Made by a program: the position numbers and the translations under genes
Notes under the pieces: generated by a model
Told to the model about the DNA's origin: nothing
Databases searched by the model: none
Seen by the model: only the letters and a program-made list of their open reading frames with translations
NCBI RefSeq assembly: GCF_008041945.1
Contig: NZ_VKAD01000001.1
Location: forward strand, 434,001-498,000
Length of the DNA stretch: 64,000 nucleotides
DNA from: Reinekea thalattae
Lineage (GTDB): Bacteria; Pseudomonadota; Gammaproteobacteria; Pseudomonadales; Natronospirillaceae
Direction: 5' to 3'
Shown: one piece after another, positions 8,701 to 17,091 of the stretch
Position numbering within the stretch: the stretch's first letter is position 1
Layout of the letters: each line of letters starts with the position of its first letter

Positions 8701-9121
8701 AGATTGCTCCTAAAATAACCAAAAAAATTAAGCTCTGATAGAACAGGAATTCAGGTTACATTAGTAATGTACGACCGTTCAAGTAGTAAATGTACGATCG
8801 TTCAATATTCCCTATAACGGGGCGTTTTAGCTGGTGCGGTTATTTTTTAGTGCGTAGCTAGAGAGTGAGCTGTAACAGTACTTTACGGTCGATTAGATGC
8901 GTGATGAGGCTGTTATGTTTGCAGTTGTGGTGCACTTTTTTTTGAATTTTTTGGTGGGTTTTCCGCGAATAGGCAGAGCCTTTGAACACCAAGCTGCAAT
9001 GCCAGCCTTTAAATTATGAAGTGCTTTTATTCGGCCGCTGAAACCACTAGGCTGTGGTGAATTTAAATGATGTTGAGTTAGAGCAGAGTATTGTTTGTTG
9101 CTCTAAACCTAAGGATGCCAA
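8701..9121. other. Divergent intergenic region, 421 nt
   Basis: It separates the leftward aminotransferase operon from the rightward amidohydrolase gene. Apart from the paired operators it holds A/T-rich sequence that presumably contains two divergent promoters. I could not assign -35/-10 boxes with confidence and saw no open frame or riboswitch-like fold. Confidence 0.6.
8766..8805. promoter_or_regulatory. Two TetR/BetI-type operators upstream of the AruH-like gene
   Basis: Two 17-nt direct copies at 8766-8782 and 8789-8805 differ by one base and are spaced 23 bp centre to centre. Each is itself an inverted repeat of form TGnACGAYCGTnCA. They lie 66-105 nt before the TTG start of the aminotransferase. 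The nearby TetR/BetI-like gene is the natural candidate binder (inference). Confidence 0.75.
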
Positions 9122-10453
9122 ATGACAGATCGCATTTTACCGACAAAAGATATCGACCAAGGTGAGCTAGAAGAGGTGGTGCGCTTAAGGCGGCATTTTC
9201 ATCAGCGTCCAGAATTGGCGTTTACCGAATTTTGGACAACGCGTGAAATTTGCCAATACTTACAGGGCTTAGGTTATAGCATTCAATATGGCAAAGACCT
9301 CTATAAAAATGCTTACCCAAGCGTGCAGCATATTAGCGAGCTGGCGGCATTGGACGCCAACCTTGTTGATGAAGCCTATGCTCAAGTAACCAGTGAATAT
9401 CCAAATGATCCATGGCTTGAGCAGATGCAAGGCGGCTTTACCGGTTTAATTGCCACCTTGGATAGTGAGGTTTCTGGTCCGACTGTCGGTTTCCGATTTG
9501 ATATCGATGGTTTACCCATTAAAGAGTCTGCCGAGTCCAGTCATTTACCATCGTCGAACAGCTTTACCTCTAGCAACGAAAATATGCACGCCTGCGGTCA
9601 TGATGGGCACACCTCTATTGGCTTAGCATTAGCGAAACAAATTTCTGAGCAAATTGATCAGTTAACAGGCCGTTTTGTTTTAGTTTTTCAACCGGCAGAA
9701 GAGGGGCCTTCGGGCGGTAAGGTGTTTGCACAGTTTAGTGTCTTCCAGCAGCTCGACTATTTTGTGGCGTTGCATGTTGGCATTTTAGATGCTCGACGAA
9801 TTGTCTGTGGCCTATCTTTCTTAAGCCTGAAGTCCTTTACGGTGCGCTTTAAAGGTACCAACGCACACGCTGCGGTGAGCCCAGAGCTTGGCCGTAATGC
9901 ATTGTTGGCTGCCTGCTCAGCAGTGACCAATATTTTTGCTATTTCTCGTCACAGCGATGGTGTTTCTCGGATGAATGTTGGTCAGTTTCATAGCGATAAT
10001 CCAGCCAATGTAATCTCAGGCCTCGCTGAGTTTGAATTGGAATTACGAGGCCAAAGCAATGAGATTTGTGACTTTTTATATCAGCGTGCACAGGATGTTT
10101 TGCAGGGCATCGCCTTGGCCTATGGCGTCGAGGTAGAAATGGAACCCTTAGGTGAATACGTCATGGCTGAAAACGGCGCAGCCAGTGTGCAACTAATGAA
10201 GCAAGCGGTGCTCGATGCCGGTGTGCCCGAAGAATTGATTACCGATTACGAGCTGACGCCCGGCAGTGAAGATGCCACCTTTATGATGAACGAGGTTAAT
10301 CGCAGTGGCGGTTCGGCGAGTTATCTTTGCTTAGGCTCGCAAACCTTTGGCGGGCATCATCACCCGGAATTTAATTTCGATGAAGACATGTTGCTGTACG
10401 GCGTTGATATTTTATGGCGCTATATTCAGCGAGTAAATGAATCAGAAAAATAG
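9122..10453 (+). CDS. M20-family amidohydrolase, AbgA-like
   Basis: A metallo-amidohydrolase of 443 aa in the family of p-aminobenzoyl-glutamate hydrolase subunit A and related aminoacyl hydrolases, which split amide bonds of N-acyl amino acids. Metal ligands are visible in HACGHDGHT (about residues 157-165) and FQPAEEGPSGG, plus HHHPEF near the C-terminus. The insert after the first RRHFHQRPE motif, and the block GGFTGLIATLD followed by FDIDGLPI, match AbgA-type proteins rather than short hippurate hydrolases. AbgA normally partners AbgB, which is not seen here. It precedes the CocE-type hydrolase by 5 nt. The actual substrate is unknown. Confidence 0.85.
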   Translation: MTDRILPTKDIDQGELEEVVRLRRHFHQRPELAFTEFWTTREICQYLQGLGYSIQYGKDLYKNAYPSVQHISELAALDANLVDEAYAQVTSEYPNDPWLEQMQGGFTGLIATLDSEVSGPTVGFRFDIDGLPIKESAESSHLPSSNSFTSSNENMHACGHDGHTSIGLALAKQISEQIDQLTGRFVLVFQPAEEGPSGGKVFAQFSVFQQLDYFVALHVGILDARRIVCGLSFLSLKSFTVRFKGTNAHAAVSPELGRNALLAACSAVTNIFAISRHSDGVSRMNVGQFHSDNPANVISGLAEFELELRGQSNEICDFLYQRAQDVLQGIALAYGVEVEMEPLGEYVMAENGAASVQLMKQAVLDAGVPEELITDYELTPGSEDATFMMNEVNRSGGSASYLCLGSQTFGGHHHPEFNFDEDMLLYGVDILWRYIQRVNESEK

Positions 10454-10458
10454 CCGTT

Positions 10459-12459
10459 ATGAAAAAATGTGACATTAAAGAAATTCACCACGATTGGCTT
10501 CGCTTGCCAGATGGAACTCGATTAGCTTACCGCGCTTGGCTGCCTGAAAATTCAGACCGCCAGCCCGTTCCGGCAATTTTAGAATATTTACCCTATCGCA
10601 AAAACGACGGTACGATTTATCGCGACGAAATTACCATGCTGAAAACCGCTCAACAGGGTTATGCCTGTATACGGGTAGACATTCGTGGTACCGGTGAGTC
10701 TGAAGGTTATTTTGACGATGAATATTCACCGCAAGAGTTGCAAGATGGCGTTGATACCATCGCATGGATTGCAAGCCAGCCTTGGTGTGATGGTAATGTC
10801 GGTATGGTTGGCATTTCTTGGGGTGGCTTTAACGCCTTACAAATTGCCGCGCTGCAACCGCAGGCGTTAAAGGCGATTATTAGTCAATGCTCAACCGACG
10901 ACCGCTACAGTGACGATGTCCACTATGCTGGCGGCTGTTTACTAAACGATAACCTCGACTGGGCCGGTTATTTTTGGGCTTACGCCTTAGGCCGAGCACC
11001 GGATGCTCGCCTTGTCGGGGATGACTGGCAGGCTATTTGGTTAGATCGGCTGAACAATATGCCAATGCTGGCGTTGCCTTGGTTGTCTCATCAGGTGCGT
11101 GATGATTACTGGAAACATGCCTCTGTTTGTGAAGATTACAACGCGATAAAAATACCGGTATACAGCATTAGCGGTTGGTCAGATGGCTATCGTAATGCGG
11201 TGTTTCGGTTGTTGGAAAATCTTCCCGGTATTAAAAAAGGCTTGGTCGGTCCGTGGTGTCATGCTTACCCAAATATGGCGTCGCCTAAGCCTTCTATCGA
11301 TTACATTACAGAGTCGGTTCGATGGTGGGATCGTTGGCTAAAAAATGTCGACAACGGTATCGAGCACGAACCTGAGCTGCATTATTATTTGCAACAGAGT
11401 GTATTACCACAGGCCGATTATGATTATCGCGCTGGTCAATGGGTAAGTGAACCGGTTTGGCCAAGTGAAAATACAGAGACCGAGACGCTGTATTTTTCTG
11501 AACATGGATTACACCTTCAAGCGCAAGCAAGTGATGCAGAGTTAAGTATCTGTTCGCCACAAACCGTTGGTCTACAGGGCGGTAATTTTTTTGTTGGTAT
11601 GCGTATCGATAAAGAGCAGCCAGTTGATCAACGCGACGATGATGCCGGTAGTTTGGTGTTCGACTCAGATAGTTTAACAGCCGACAAAGCCATTGCCGGG
11701 CAAATGAAAATCAATTTAAAACTTTGCAGTGATCAGGCTCAAGCCAACTTAATAGTTCGCATCAGCGATGTGCATCCAAGCGGGGAAGTCACTCGCATCA
11801 GTTATGGCGTATTAAATTTAACTCACCGAAACAGTCACGAACAGCCTGAGCTTTTACAGCCAAACCAATGGTATGACATTGCATTAAATATAAATCATAT
11901 TGCCTATGTTGTACCGCAAGGCCATAAAATTAGAGTCGCGATTTCAACCAATTATTGGCCACTGATTTGGCCAAGCGCGCACAGTGCAACATTGCGCATA
12001 GCGCCTCAAAGCTGTTCATTGCAGCTGCCGTTGAATAATGCGCCTGAGGTCAGTTCCGCGTTTGCAGACTATGAAGAGACGCTCAGTTTTAATGCCCAAC
12101 AAACCAAGCCAATGGTCAGTGAACGGACGCTTCATACAGATTCAGAGACAGGCGTGATTACACTGGAAACGCTGGAAGATTTTGGTAATGACTTTTATCA
12201 ATCGACTCAGAGTGAGTGTGAATTCAGCATTCATCAATTACGTTCCATCCATCCATTAGATCCACTCAGTGCAAAAAATGACATTCGCTTTCATGTCAAT
12301 ATGGGCAGAGAAGGGTGGCGCAGTGCTCTTAAAGCGCGATACCAAATGACCAGTGATGCCGACCATTTTTATATCAGCGCCAACTGGCAAGCCTATGTCG
12401 ACGGCGAATTGATTTTTACTAAAGACTTTACCGAAACTATTAAGCGCCAGTTTTTGTAA
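10459..12459 (+). CDS. CocE/NonD family hydrolase (X-Pro dipeptidyl-peptidase S15-like)
   Basis: A 666-aa alpha/beta hydrolase of the cocaine esterase / X-prolyl dipeptidyl peptidase group. The oxyanion-region segment LEYLPYRKND, nucleophile Ser120 in GISWGG, acid GWSDGYRN and base GPWCHAYP form the expected triad. A C-terminal jelly-roll (PepX_C-like, about residues 330-570) follows. No signal peptide is visible, so it is probably cytoplasmic. It starts 5 nt after the amidohydrolase stop, so the two may process the same imported peptide-like or acylated compound (inference). Esterase, amidase and peptidase activities are all possible in this family. Confidence 0.88.
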   Translation: MKKCDIKEIHHDWLRLPDGTRLAYRAWLPENSDRQPVPAILEYLPYRKNDGTIYRDEITMLKTAQQGYACIRVDIRGTGESEGYFDDEYSPQELQDGVDTIAWIASQPWCDGNVGMVGISWGGFNALQIAALQPQALKAIISQCSTDDRYSDDVHYAGGCLLNDNLDWAGYFWAYALGRAPDARLVGDDWQAIWLDRLNNMPMLALPWLSHQVRDDYWKHASVCEDYNAIKIPVYSISGWSDGYRNAVFRLLENLPGIKKGLVGPWCHAYPNMASPKPSIDYITESVRWWDRWLKNVDNGIEHEPELHYYLQQSVLPQADYDYRAGQWVSEPVWPSENTETETLYFSEHGLHLQAQASDAELSICSPQTVGLQGGNFFVGMRIDKEQPVDQRDDDAGSLVFDSDSLTADKAIAGQMKINLKLCSDQAQANLIVRISDVHPSGEVTRISYGVLNLTHRNSHEQPELLQPNQWYDIALNINHIAYVVPQGHKIRVAISTNYWPLIWPSAHSATLRIAPQSCSLQLPLNNAPEVSSAFADYEETLSFNAQQTKPMVSERTLHTDSETGVITLETLEDFGNDFYQSTQSECEFSIHQLRSIHPLDPLSAKNDIRFHVNMGREGWRSALKARYQMTSDADHFYISANWQAYVDGELIFTKDFTETIKRQFL

Positions 12460-12524
12460 TTGGCTTTTATTTTTATAGCCTGCCAGCCTTTCGTAAGCTA
12501 AAGCGCGATGAATGCATCGACTTT

Positions 12525-12550
12525 AATACCATAGCGTTGTTGGTATTTTT
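12525..12550 (+). terminator. Candidate terminator after the CocE-type gene
   Basis: A 7-bp stem AATACCA/TGGTATT with a 9-nt loop is followed by three further T residues. It sits 65 nt after the stop codon. The stem is short and A/T-rich, so strength is uncertain. Confidence 0.45.
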
Positions 12551-12661
12551 AGGTAATCTGACGTCGGGGCAGTGAATCCTTCCTGCCCATTTATCTAATG
12601 CTTAACTGTTCGTAGTGTTTTTTAAAAGGCATAAACTCAACCACATTGAGTTTGGGGGCGT

Positions 12662-15600
12662 ATGAATCCAAAGCTAGAAAAACCGTCAGCCCAAGAGGCT
12701 AAAAACAGCATTCATCGGGTCGGCAGACAGTATAACCAGTGGGTTGCGGATCAAACCTTAGAAGATTTCGCGCTCCGTTTTACCGCGCGTAAAGCCCGCC
12801 ATATGAGTATCCGAGTGGTGGGTACCACAGCATTAGGCGCAACCGCTTTTTTAGCGCTGGAGAGTTTGGCCGCGGCGGTAACCTTTGGCTACGGTACTGT
12901 GAATGCCGTTGCTGCTATCCTTGCTGTGGCGATTATCTTTTTTATTACTGGCTTTCCTATCAGTCGTTATTCGGCCAAATATGGTTTGGATATTGATTTA
13001 CTCACTCGCGGTGCTGGCTTTGGCTATTTAGGTTCAACCATTACCTCGCTGATTTATGCCACTTTCACCTTTATCTTTTTTGCCATCGAAGCATCGATTT
13101 TAAGTTCGGCCTTGCACTTCCTATTTGGCATTCCTATGTCGTTAGCCTATGTCATTTGCGCCTTAGTCGTTATACCTATTGTGATGCGTGGCATTACTGC
13201 TATCAGTAAATTTCAAGTCGGCACTCAGGCATTATGGTTAGCACTACAGCTGGCAGCCCTAGTTGTGGTGCTGGTATTTGATTGGCGAGAATTTAACAGC
13301 TGGGCAAGCTATACGCCCGAACATTTACCGGATGCACATCGCTTTAATTGGCTGTATTTCGGTGCTGCGTCGTCGGTGTTATTTGCCCTTATTGCACAGA
13401 TTGGTGAGCAGGTCGATTACTTGCGATTTATGCCAGAAAAAACCGAAAAAAATAAAAGACAATGGTGGTTTTGGTTAGTGCTGGCTGGGCCGGGTTGGGT
13501 ATTTATTGGTGTTGCAAAAATGTTATTGGGTTCCTTTTTAGCGCATTCGGCGTTGATGAAAGGTGTGCCGATTCTTGAGGCTGGTGATCCAACAAAAATG
13601 TACCAGCGAGTGTTTGAATACTTTGTTTATTCTGAACGGATTGCGTTAATTCTTGCTGCGGTTATGGTGATTATTTCGCAAATGAAAATTAACCTGACCA
13701 ATGCTTATGCAGGCTCTATTGCTTGGTCGAACTTTTTTTCTCGATTGACCCATACGCACCCGGGCAGAGTCGTTTGGTTAGTGTTTAACGTTATGCTTGC
13801 CTTACTGCTCATGGAGTTGGGCGTACATAAGGTTTTAGAGTCTATTTTAAGTGTATTTGCTTTTGTAGCGGTCAGCTGGTTGTGTTGTGTTTCGGCGGAT
13901 TTATTAATTAACAAGCCTTTAGGTCTAAGCCCTAAACATATTGAGTTTCGCCGAGGTTATTTATTCGATATTAACCCCGTTGGTTTTGTTTCGATGTTTG
14001 TCGCTGCTTTTGTTGGCTTTGCTTTTTATATGGGCTGGTTTGGCGAGCCAGTTCGAACGCTGGGGCACTTTGCCACCATCATCGTTTGTTTTGTCATGGT
14101 GCCTTTACTGGCATGGCTAACGAAAGGTAAGTATTACTTAGCGCGACAGCCTGAAGATCTTTCTCAGCCGAGTTGCCAATGTGGTGTTTGTGAAAATACC
14201 TTTGAGAAAGAAGATATGCTGTTTTGCCCAGCCTATCAAAGCCATATTTGTTCTCTTTGTTGCTCTTTGGATTCACGCTGTTTAGATCAGTGCAAAGATA
14301 CCTCTTCCGGTTTTACACCATTACTGGTGATTGTTCCGCGCTACATTCGTAACCTATTGCTCGGTTGGACAGGGCGGTTTTTTGCCTGGTTTATCGTGGT
14401 TAATGCGGCAATGGCGGCACTGCTTTCTTTGGTTTATCAACACATGACACTGCAAAGCCAGCGCGAATTACCCTATTTAGAAAACGGTCTATTAACACTG
14501 TTTTTTATCTTAATGATTATCAACGGTGTGGTGATTTGGTTATTTTTATTAGCGCACGAATCACGAAAAAATGCGCAACAGGAGTCGAACCAACAAACCA
14601 AAAAGCTGATGCAAGAAATACAGGCACACGAACTAACCGATGCCGCGCTACAAAATGCTAAAGAGTTAGCAGAAAATGCCAGTGCAGCAAAAAGCCGTTA
14701 TCTTTCTGGTATTAGCCATGAATTACGCACGCCGCTGCAATCTATTTTAGGCTATACCCAATTACTTAAAGAACGACAAGATACACCCTCGACTCACCAA
14801 AAAAGTTTGGATTCTATACATCGTGGCGGTCAATATTTGTCCGATCTAATAGAAGGCTTGTTAGACGTTTCTAAGATTGAAGCGGGTAAGCTAGAACTGC
14901 ATCAAACGGTGGTTAATTTCCCAGAATTGGTGTATCAAATTTCTGAAATGTTTCATATGAAAGCCGCAGCCAAGGGGCTGCCGTTTAATCTTAATGTGCA
15001 GGATGTCTTGCCTGGTTGGGTGAAAACCGATGAAAAGCGCTTACGCCAAGTGCTGATCAACCTATTATCAAATGCGATTAAATACACTGATAAAGGCGCA
15101 GTTGATTTTGAAATTCGCTATCGAACTCAAGTGGCGGAGTTTATTGTCCGTGATACTGGCTGTGGTATTCCTGCCGACCAGCATGAGCGCATATTTTCAC
15201 CCTTTGAGCGTATTCAACGGGACGATAGCAAGTCGGTGTCTGGCACAGGCTTAGGCTTGACCATTGTTAAGCTGCTGGTTGAAGTGATGGGCGGTGATTT
15301 GCAGCTTAAATCGGAACTCAACAAAGGCAGCGAATTTAAAGTTTCTTTGATGTTGCCTTGGGTTCAGGGGGATATTCATGAGCTGGATAATCAAGAATCT
15401 ATCGTTGGTTATCAGGCTGATAAGAAAAGTATTTTTATTATCGATGATGATACTTATGTTCGTGAAATGCTCACCGATCTATTGCAGCCTTTAGGCTTTG
15501 ATATTCACTGTGCCGAAAACGGACGTGATTGTTTAAACCGATTGGATCAGCTAAGCAGTGATTTATTTATTATCGATGTCTCAATGCCTGGCATGAATGG

Positions 15601-16033
15601 ATTTGAACTGGCCAAAGAATTAAGGTTGCAACGCGTGTCACAACCGATTTTAATGTTGTCGGCGAATGCACAGGTTCCGCCAGAAAACTTTAAAAAACAA
15701 TACGGCTATTCCGATTATTTGATTAAGCCGATACGTAACCAAGCCTTATTGGATGCCATTAGTTTTCATTTGAATATTAGTTGGCAGACCACGGCCAAAT
15801 CACTTTCAAACCTACAGGCTAAGCATAGTCGGCGGCCTATACAGATCGTCGATAGTCCGGAACTTGCCGAGCTGATCAGTGCGTCTGAGATCGGCTTTAA
15901 AAGAGGGATTTTAGAAGCACTTAAAACCTTAAGGACTAAGGCGTTAATATCAGAAGAGCAATTTGCACGTCTGAGCGATCATGCTGAGTCGATGCAATTT
16001 AATCGGATCAAAGAGGATATTGAGGTTATTTAG
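12662..16033 (+). CDS. Hybrid histidine kinase with N-terminal NCS1-type permease domain
   Basis: A 1123-aa fusion. Residues 1-490 look like a full nucleobase:cation symporter-1 (cytosine/purine permease) domain with about 12 membrane segments. Residues 505-544 hold nine Cys and one His (C505, C507, C510, C522, C530, C533, C534, C540, C544), a possible metal site. Two more membrane helices and a coiled coil follow, then HisKA with phospho-His686 in SHELRTPL, HATPase boxes NLLSNAIKYT, DTGCGIP and GTGLGLTIVK, and a receiver domain with Asp972 in IIDVSMPGMNG. The ATG has GGGGGC upstream. Its stop abuts the ATG of the response-regulator gene, and urea transport genes follow, so it probably senses urea or a related nitrogen compound (inference). 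Confidence 0.92.
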   Translation: MNPKLEKPSAQEAKNSIHRVGRQYNQWVADQTLEDFALRFTARKARHMSIRVVGTTALGATAFLALESLAAAVTFGYGTVNAVAAILAVAIIFFITGFPISRYSAKYGLDIDLLTRGAGFGYLGSTITSLIYATFTFIFFAIEASILSSALHFLFGIPMSLAYVICALVVIPIVMRGITAISKFQVGTQALWLALQLAALVVVLVFDWREFNSWASYTPEHLPDAHRFNWLYFGAASSVLFALIAQIGEQVDYLRFMPEKTEKNKRQWWFWLVLAGPGWVFIGVAKMLLGSFLAHSALMKGVPILEAGDPTKMYQRVFEYFVYSERIALILAAVMVIISQMKINLTNAYAGSIAWSNFFSRLTHTHPGRVVWLVFNVMLALLLMELGVHKVLESILSVFAFVAVSWLCCVSADLLINKPLGLSPKHIEFRRGYLFDINPVGFVSMFVAAFVGFAFYMGWFGEPVRTLGHFATIIVCFVMVPLLAWLTKGKYYLARQPEDLSQPSCQCGVCENTFEKEDMLFCPAYQSHICSLCCSLDSRCLDQCKDTSSGFTPLLVIVPRYIRNLLLGWTGRFFAWFIVVNAAMAALLSLVYQHMTLQSQRELPYLENGLLTLFFILMIINGVVIWLFLLAHESRKNAQQESNQQTKKLMQEIQAHELTDAALQNAKELAENASAAKSRYLSGISHELRTPLQSILGYTQLLKERQDTPSTHQKSLDSIHRGGQYLSDLIEGLLDVSKIEAGKLELHQTVVNFPELVYQISEMFHMKAAAKGLPFNLNVQDVLPGWVKTDEKRLRQVLINLLSNAIKYTDKGAVDFEIRYRTQVAEFIVRDTGCGIPADQHERIFSPFERIQRDDSKSVSGTGLGLTIVKLLVEVMGGDLQLKSELNKGSEFKVSLMLPWVQGDIHELDNQESIVGYQADKKSIFIIDDDTYVREMLTDLLQPLGFDIHCAENGRDCLNRLDQLSSDLFIIDVSMPGMNGFELAKELRLQRVSQPILMLSANAQVPPENFKKQYGYSDYLIKPIRNQALLDAISFHLNISWQTTAKSLSNLQAKHSRRPIQIVDSPELAELISASEIGFKRGILEALKTLRTKALISEEQFARLSDHAESMQFNRIKEDIEVI

Positions 16034-16951
16034 ATGTCTATTGAATTAACTGGCAAGCTCGCATTAGTCGTCGACGATTCGCCGGATGCATTGTCTTTTG
16101 TACACGATGCCCTTGAAGCCTCAGGTATCGATGTTTTAGTTGCCTTAGAGGGCAAGCAAGCCATCAGCATTGTTAAAAAAATGAAGCCCGACATCATTTT
16201 GCTCGATGCATTAATGCCGCAAATGGATGGTTTTGAAACTTGCCGACAATTAAAGTCAGATAAAGCATTAGCCGCCATTCCTGTTATTTTTATGACCGGC
16301 CTGACCGATACCAAAGACATTGTCAAAGGCTTAGAGGCGGGCGGTGTCGACTACCTAACCAAACCAGTCAAACCGGATGAATTGATCGCTCGTATCAAGG
16401 TGCATCTGACTAACGCGAGCCTAACCCGAGCAGCTTATTCTGCATTGGATCAGAACGGCCAAATGATGATGGCAGTAAATAGTCAGGGTGAACAACTTTG
16501 GTCAACGCCTCAGGCCTATACGCTCTTGAGTAAAGCGGGTTTAAGGAGTGAGCAGAGTTGGCAATTGTTTTCTCAGCAATTGGCGCAATGGCTCGCCAAT
16601 AAACCCAATGTGGGTTACCAGCTCCAGCTTGAAAACCCCGACTATCGATTAGCGGTTCGGCTAATGTTTGATCACGAAAGCGAATGGGTATTGCGGTTAA
16701 TTGACGGTGAACGGCCAACCGGATCAGAGCTATTACGCAACCAGTTAGAGATTACTGAGCGAGAATCGGAAGTTTTATATTGGCTGGCCAATGGTAAGGC
16801 AAATCGCGAAATCGCTGAAATATTATCGATGAGTCCTCGCACCGTGAACAAACACCTAGAGCAGATCTACGTTAAATTAAATGTCGATAATCGCACTAGC
16901 GCCGCAGGCATTGCACTCAAAATATTTGCCCAAGAGAACGCATTGCTTTAA
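16034..16951 (+). CDS. LuxR-type (REC-HTH) response regulator
   Basis: A 305-aa regulator. The receiver domain spans residues 8-125 with acidic pair DD at 14-15, phospho-acceptor Asp58 (ILLDALMPQMDG) and Lys in YLTKPVKP. A linker of about 110 aa follows, longer than in most NarL-type proteins. The C-terminal LuxR helix-turn-helix (about 240-300) includes TEREsEVLYWLANGKANREIA and SPRTVNKHL. The ATG directly follows the kinase stop, with GAGGTT as ribosome site, so the two form one operon and cognate pair. The likely targets are the adjacent urt and ure genes (inference from position). Confidence 0.92.
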   Translation: MSIELTGKLALVVDDSPDALSFVHDALEASGIDVLVALEGKQAISIVKKMKPDIILLDALMPQMDGFETCRQLKSDKALAAIPVIFMTGLTDTKDIVKGLEAGGVDYLTKPVKPDELIARIKVHLTNASLTRAAYSALDQNGQMMMAVNSQGEQLWSTPQAYTLLSKAGLRSEQSWQLFSQQLAQWLANKPNVGYQLQLENPDYRLAVRLMFDHESEWVLRLIDGERPTGSELLRNQLEITERESEVLYWLANGKANREIAEILSMSPRTVNKHLEQIYVKLNVDNRTSAAGIALKIFAQENALL

Positions 16952-16972
16952 ATCTAAATTAAGTTTTTGTCT

Positions 16973-16990
16973 ATACGTCAATTAACGTAT
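16973..16990. promoter_or_regulatory. 18-bp palindrome upstream of urtA, candidate response-regulator site
   Basis: ATACGTCAATTAACGTAT is symmetric at eight of nine base pairs. It lies 22 nt after the regulator stop and about 100 nt before the urtA start, where an activator site would be expected. A second small inverted repeat (CCAGT/ACTGG, 17049-17063) lies nearer the start codon. Binding is untested. Confidence 0.55.
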
Positions 16991-17091
16991 CTCGTTAGGG
17001 GATTCGCCCCATAGTCTTACATTCCTCGGATCGCATAATGCTGCATAGCCAGTTCAATACTGGATCATCCAAAACGCTACGAGGAACTTCC

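Noticed and set aside
8701-9121. A guanidine riboswitch (mini-ykkC type) upstream of the guanidino-related block.
   Set aside because: The ACGA-containing repeats are DNA palindromes without the short stems capped by ACGR loops; TetR operators explain them better.
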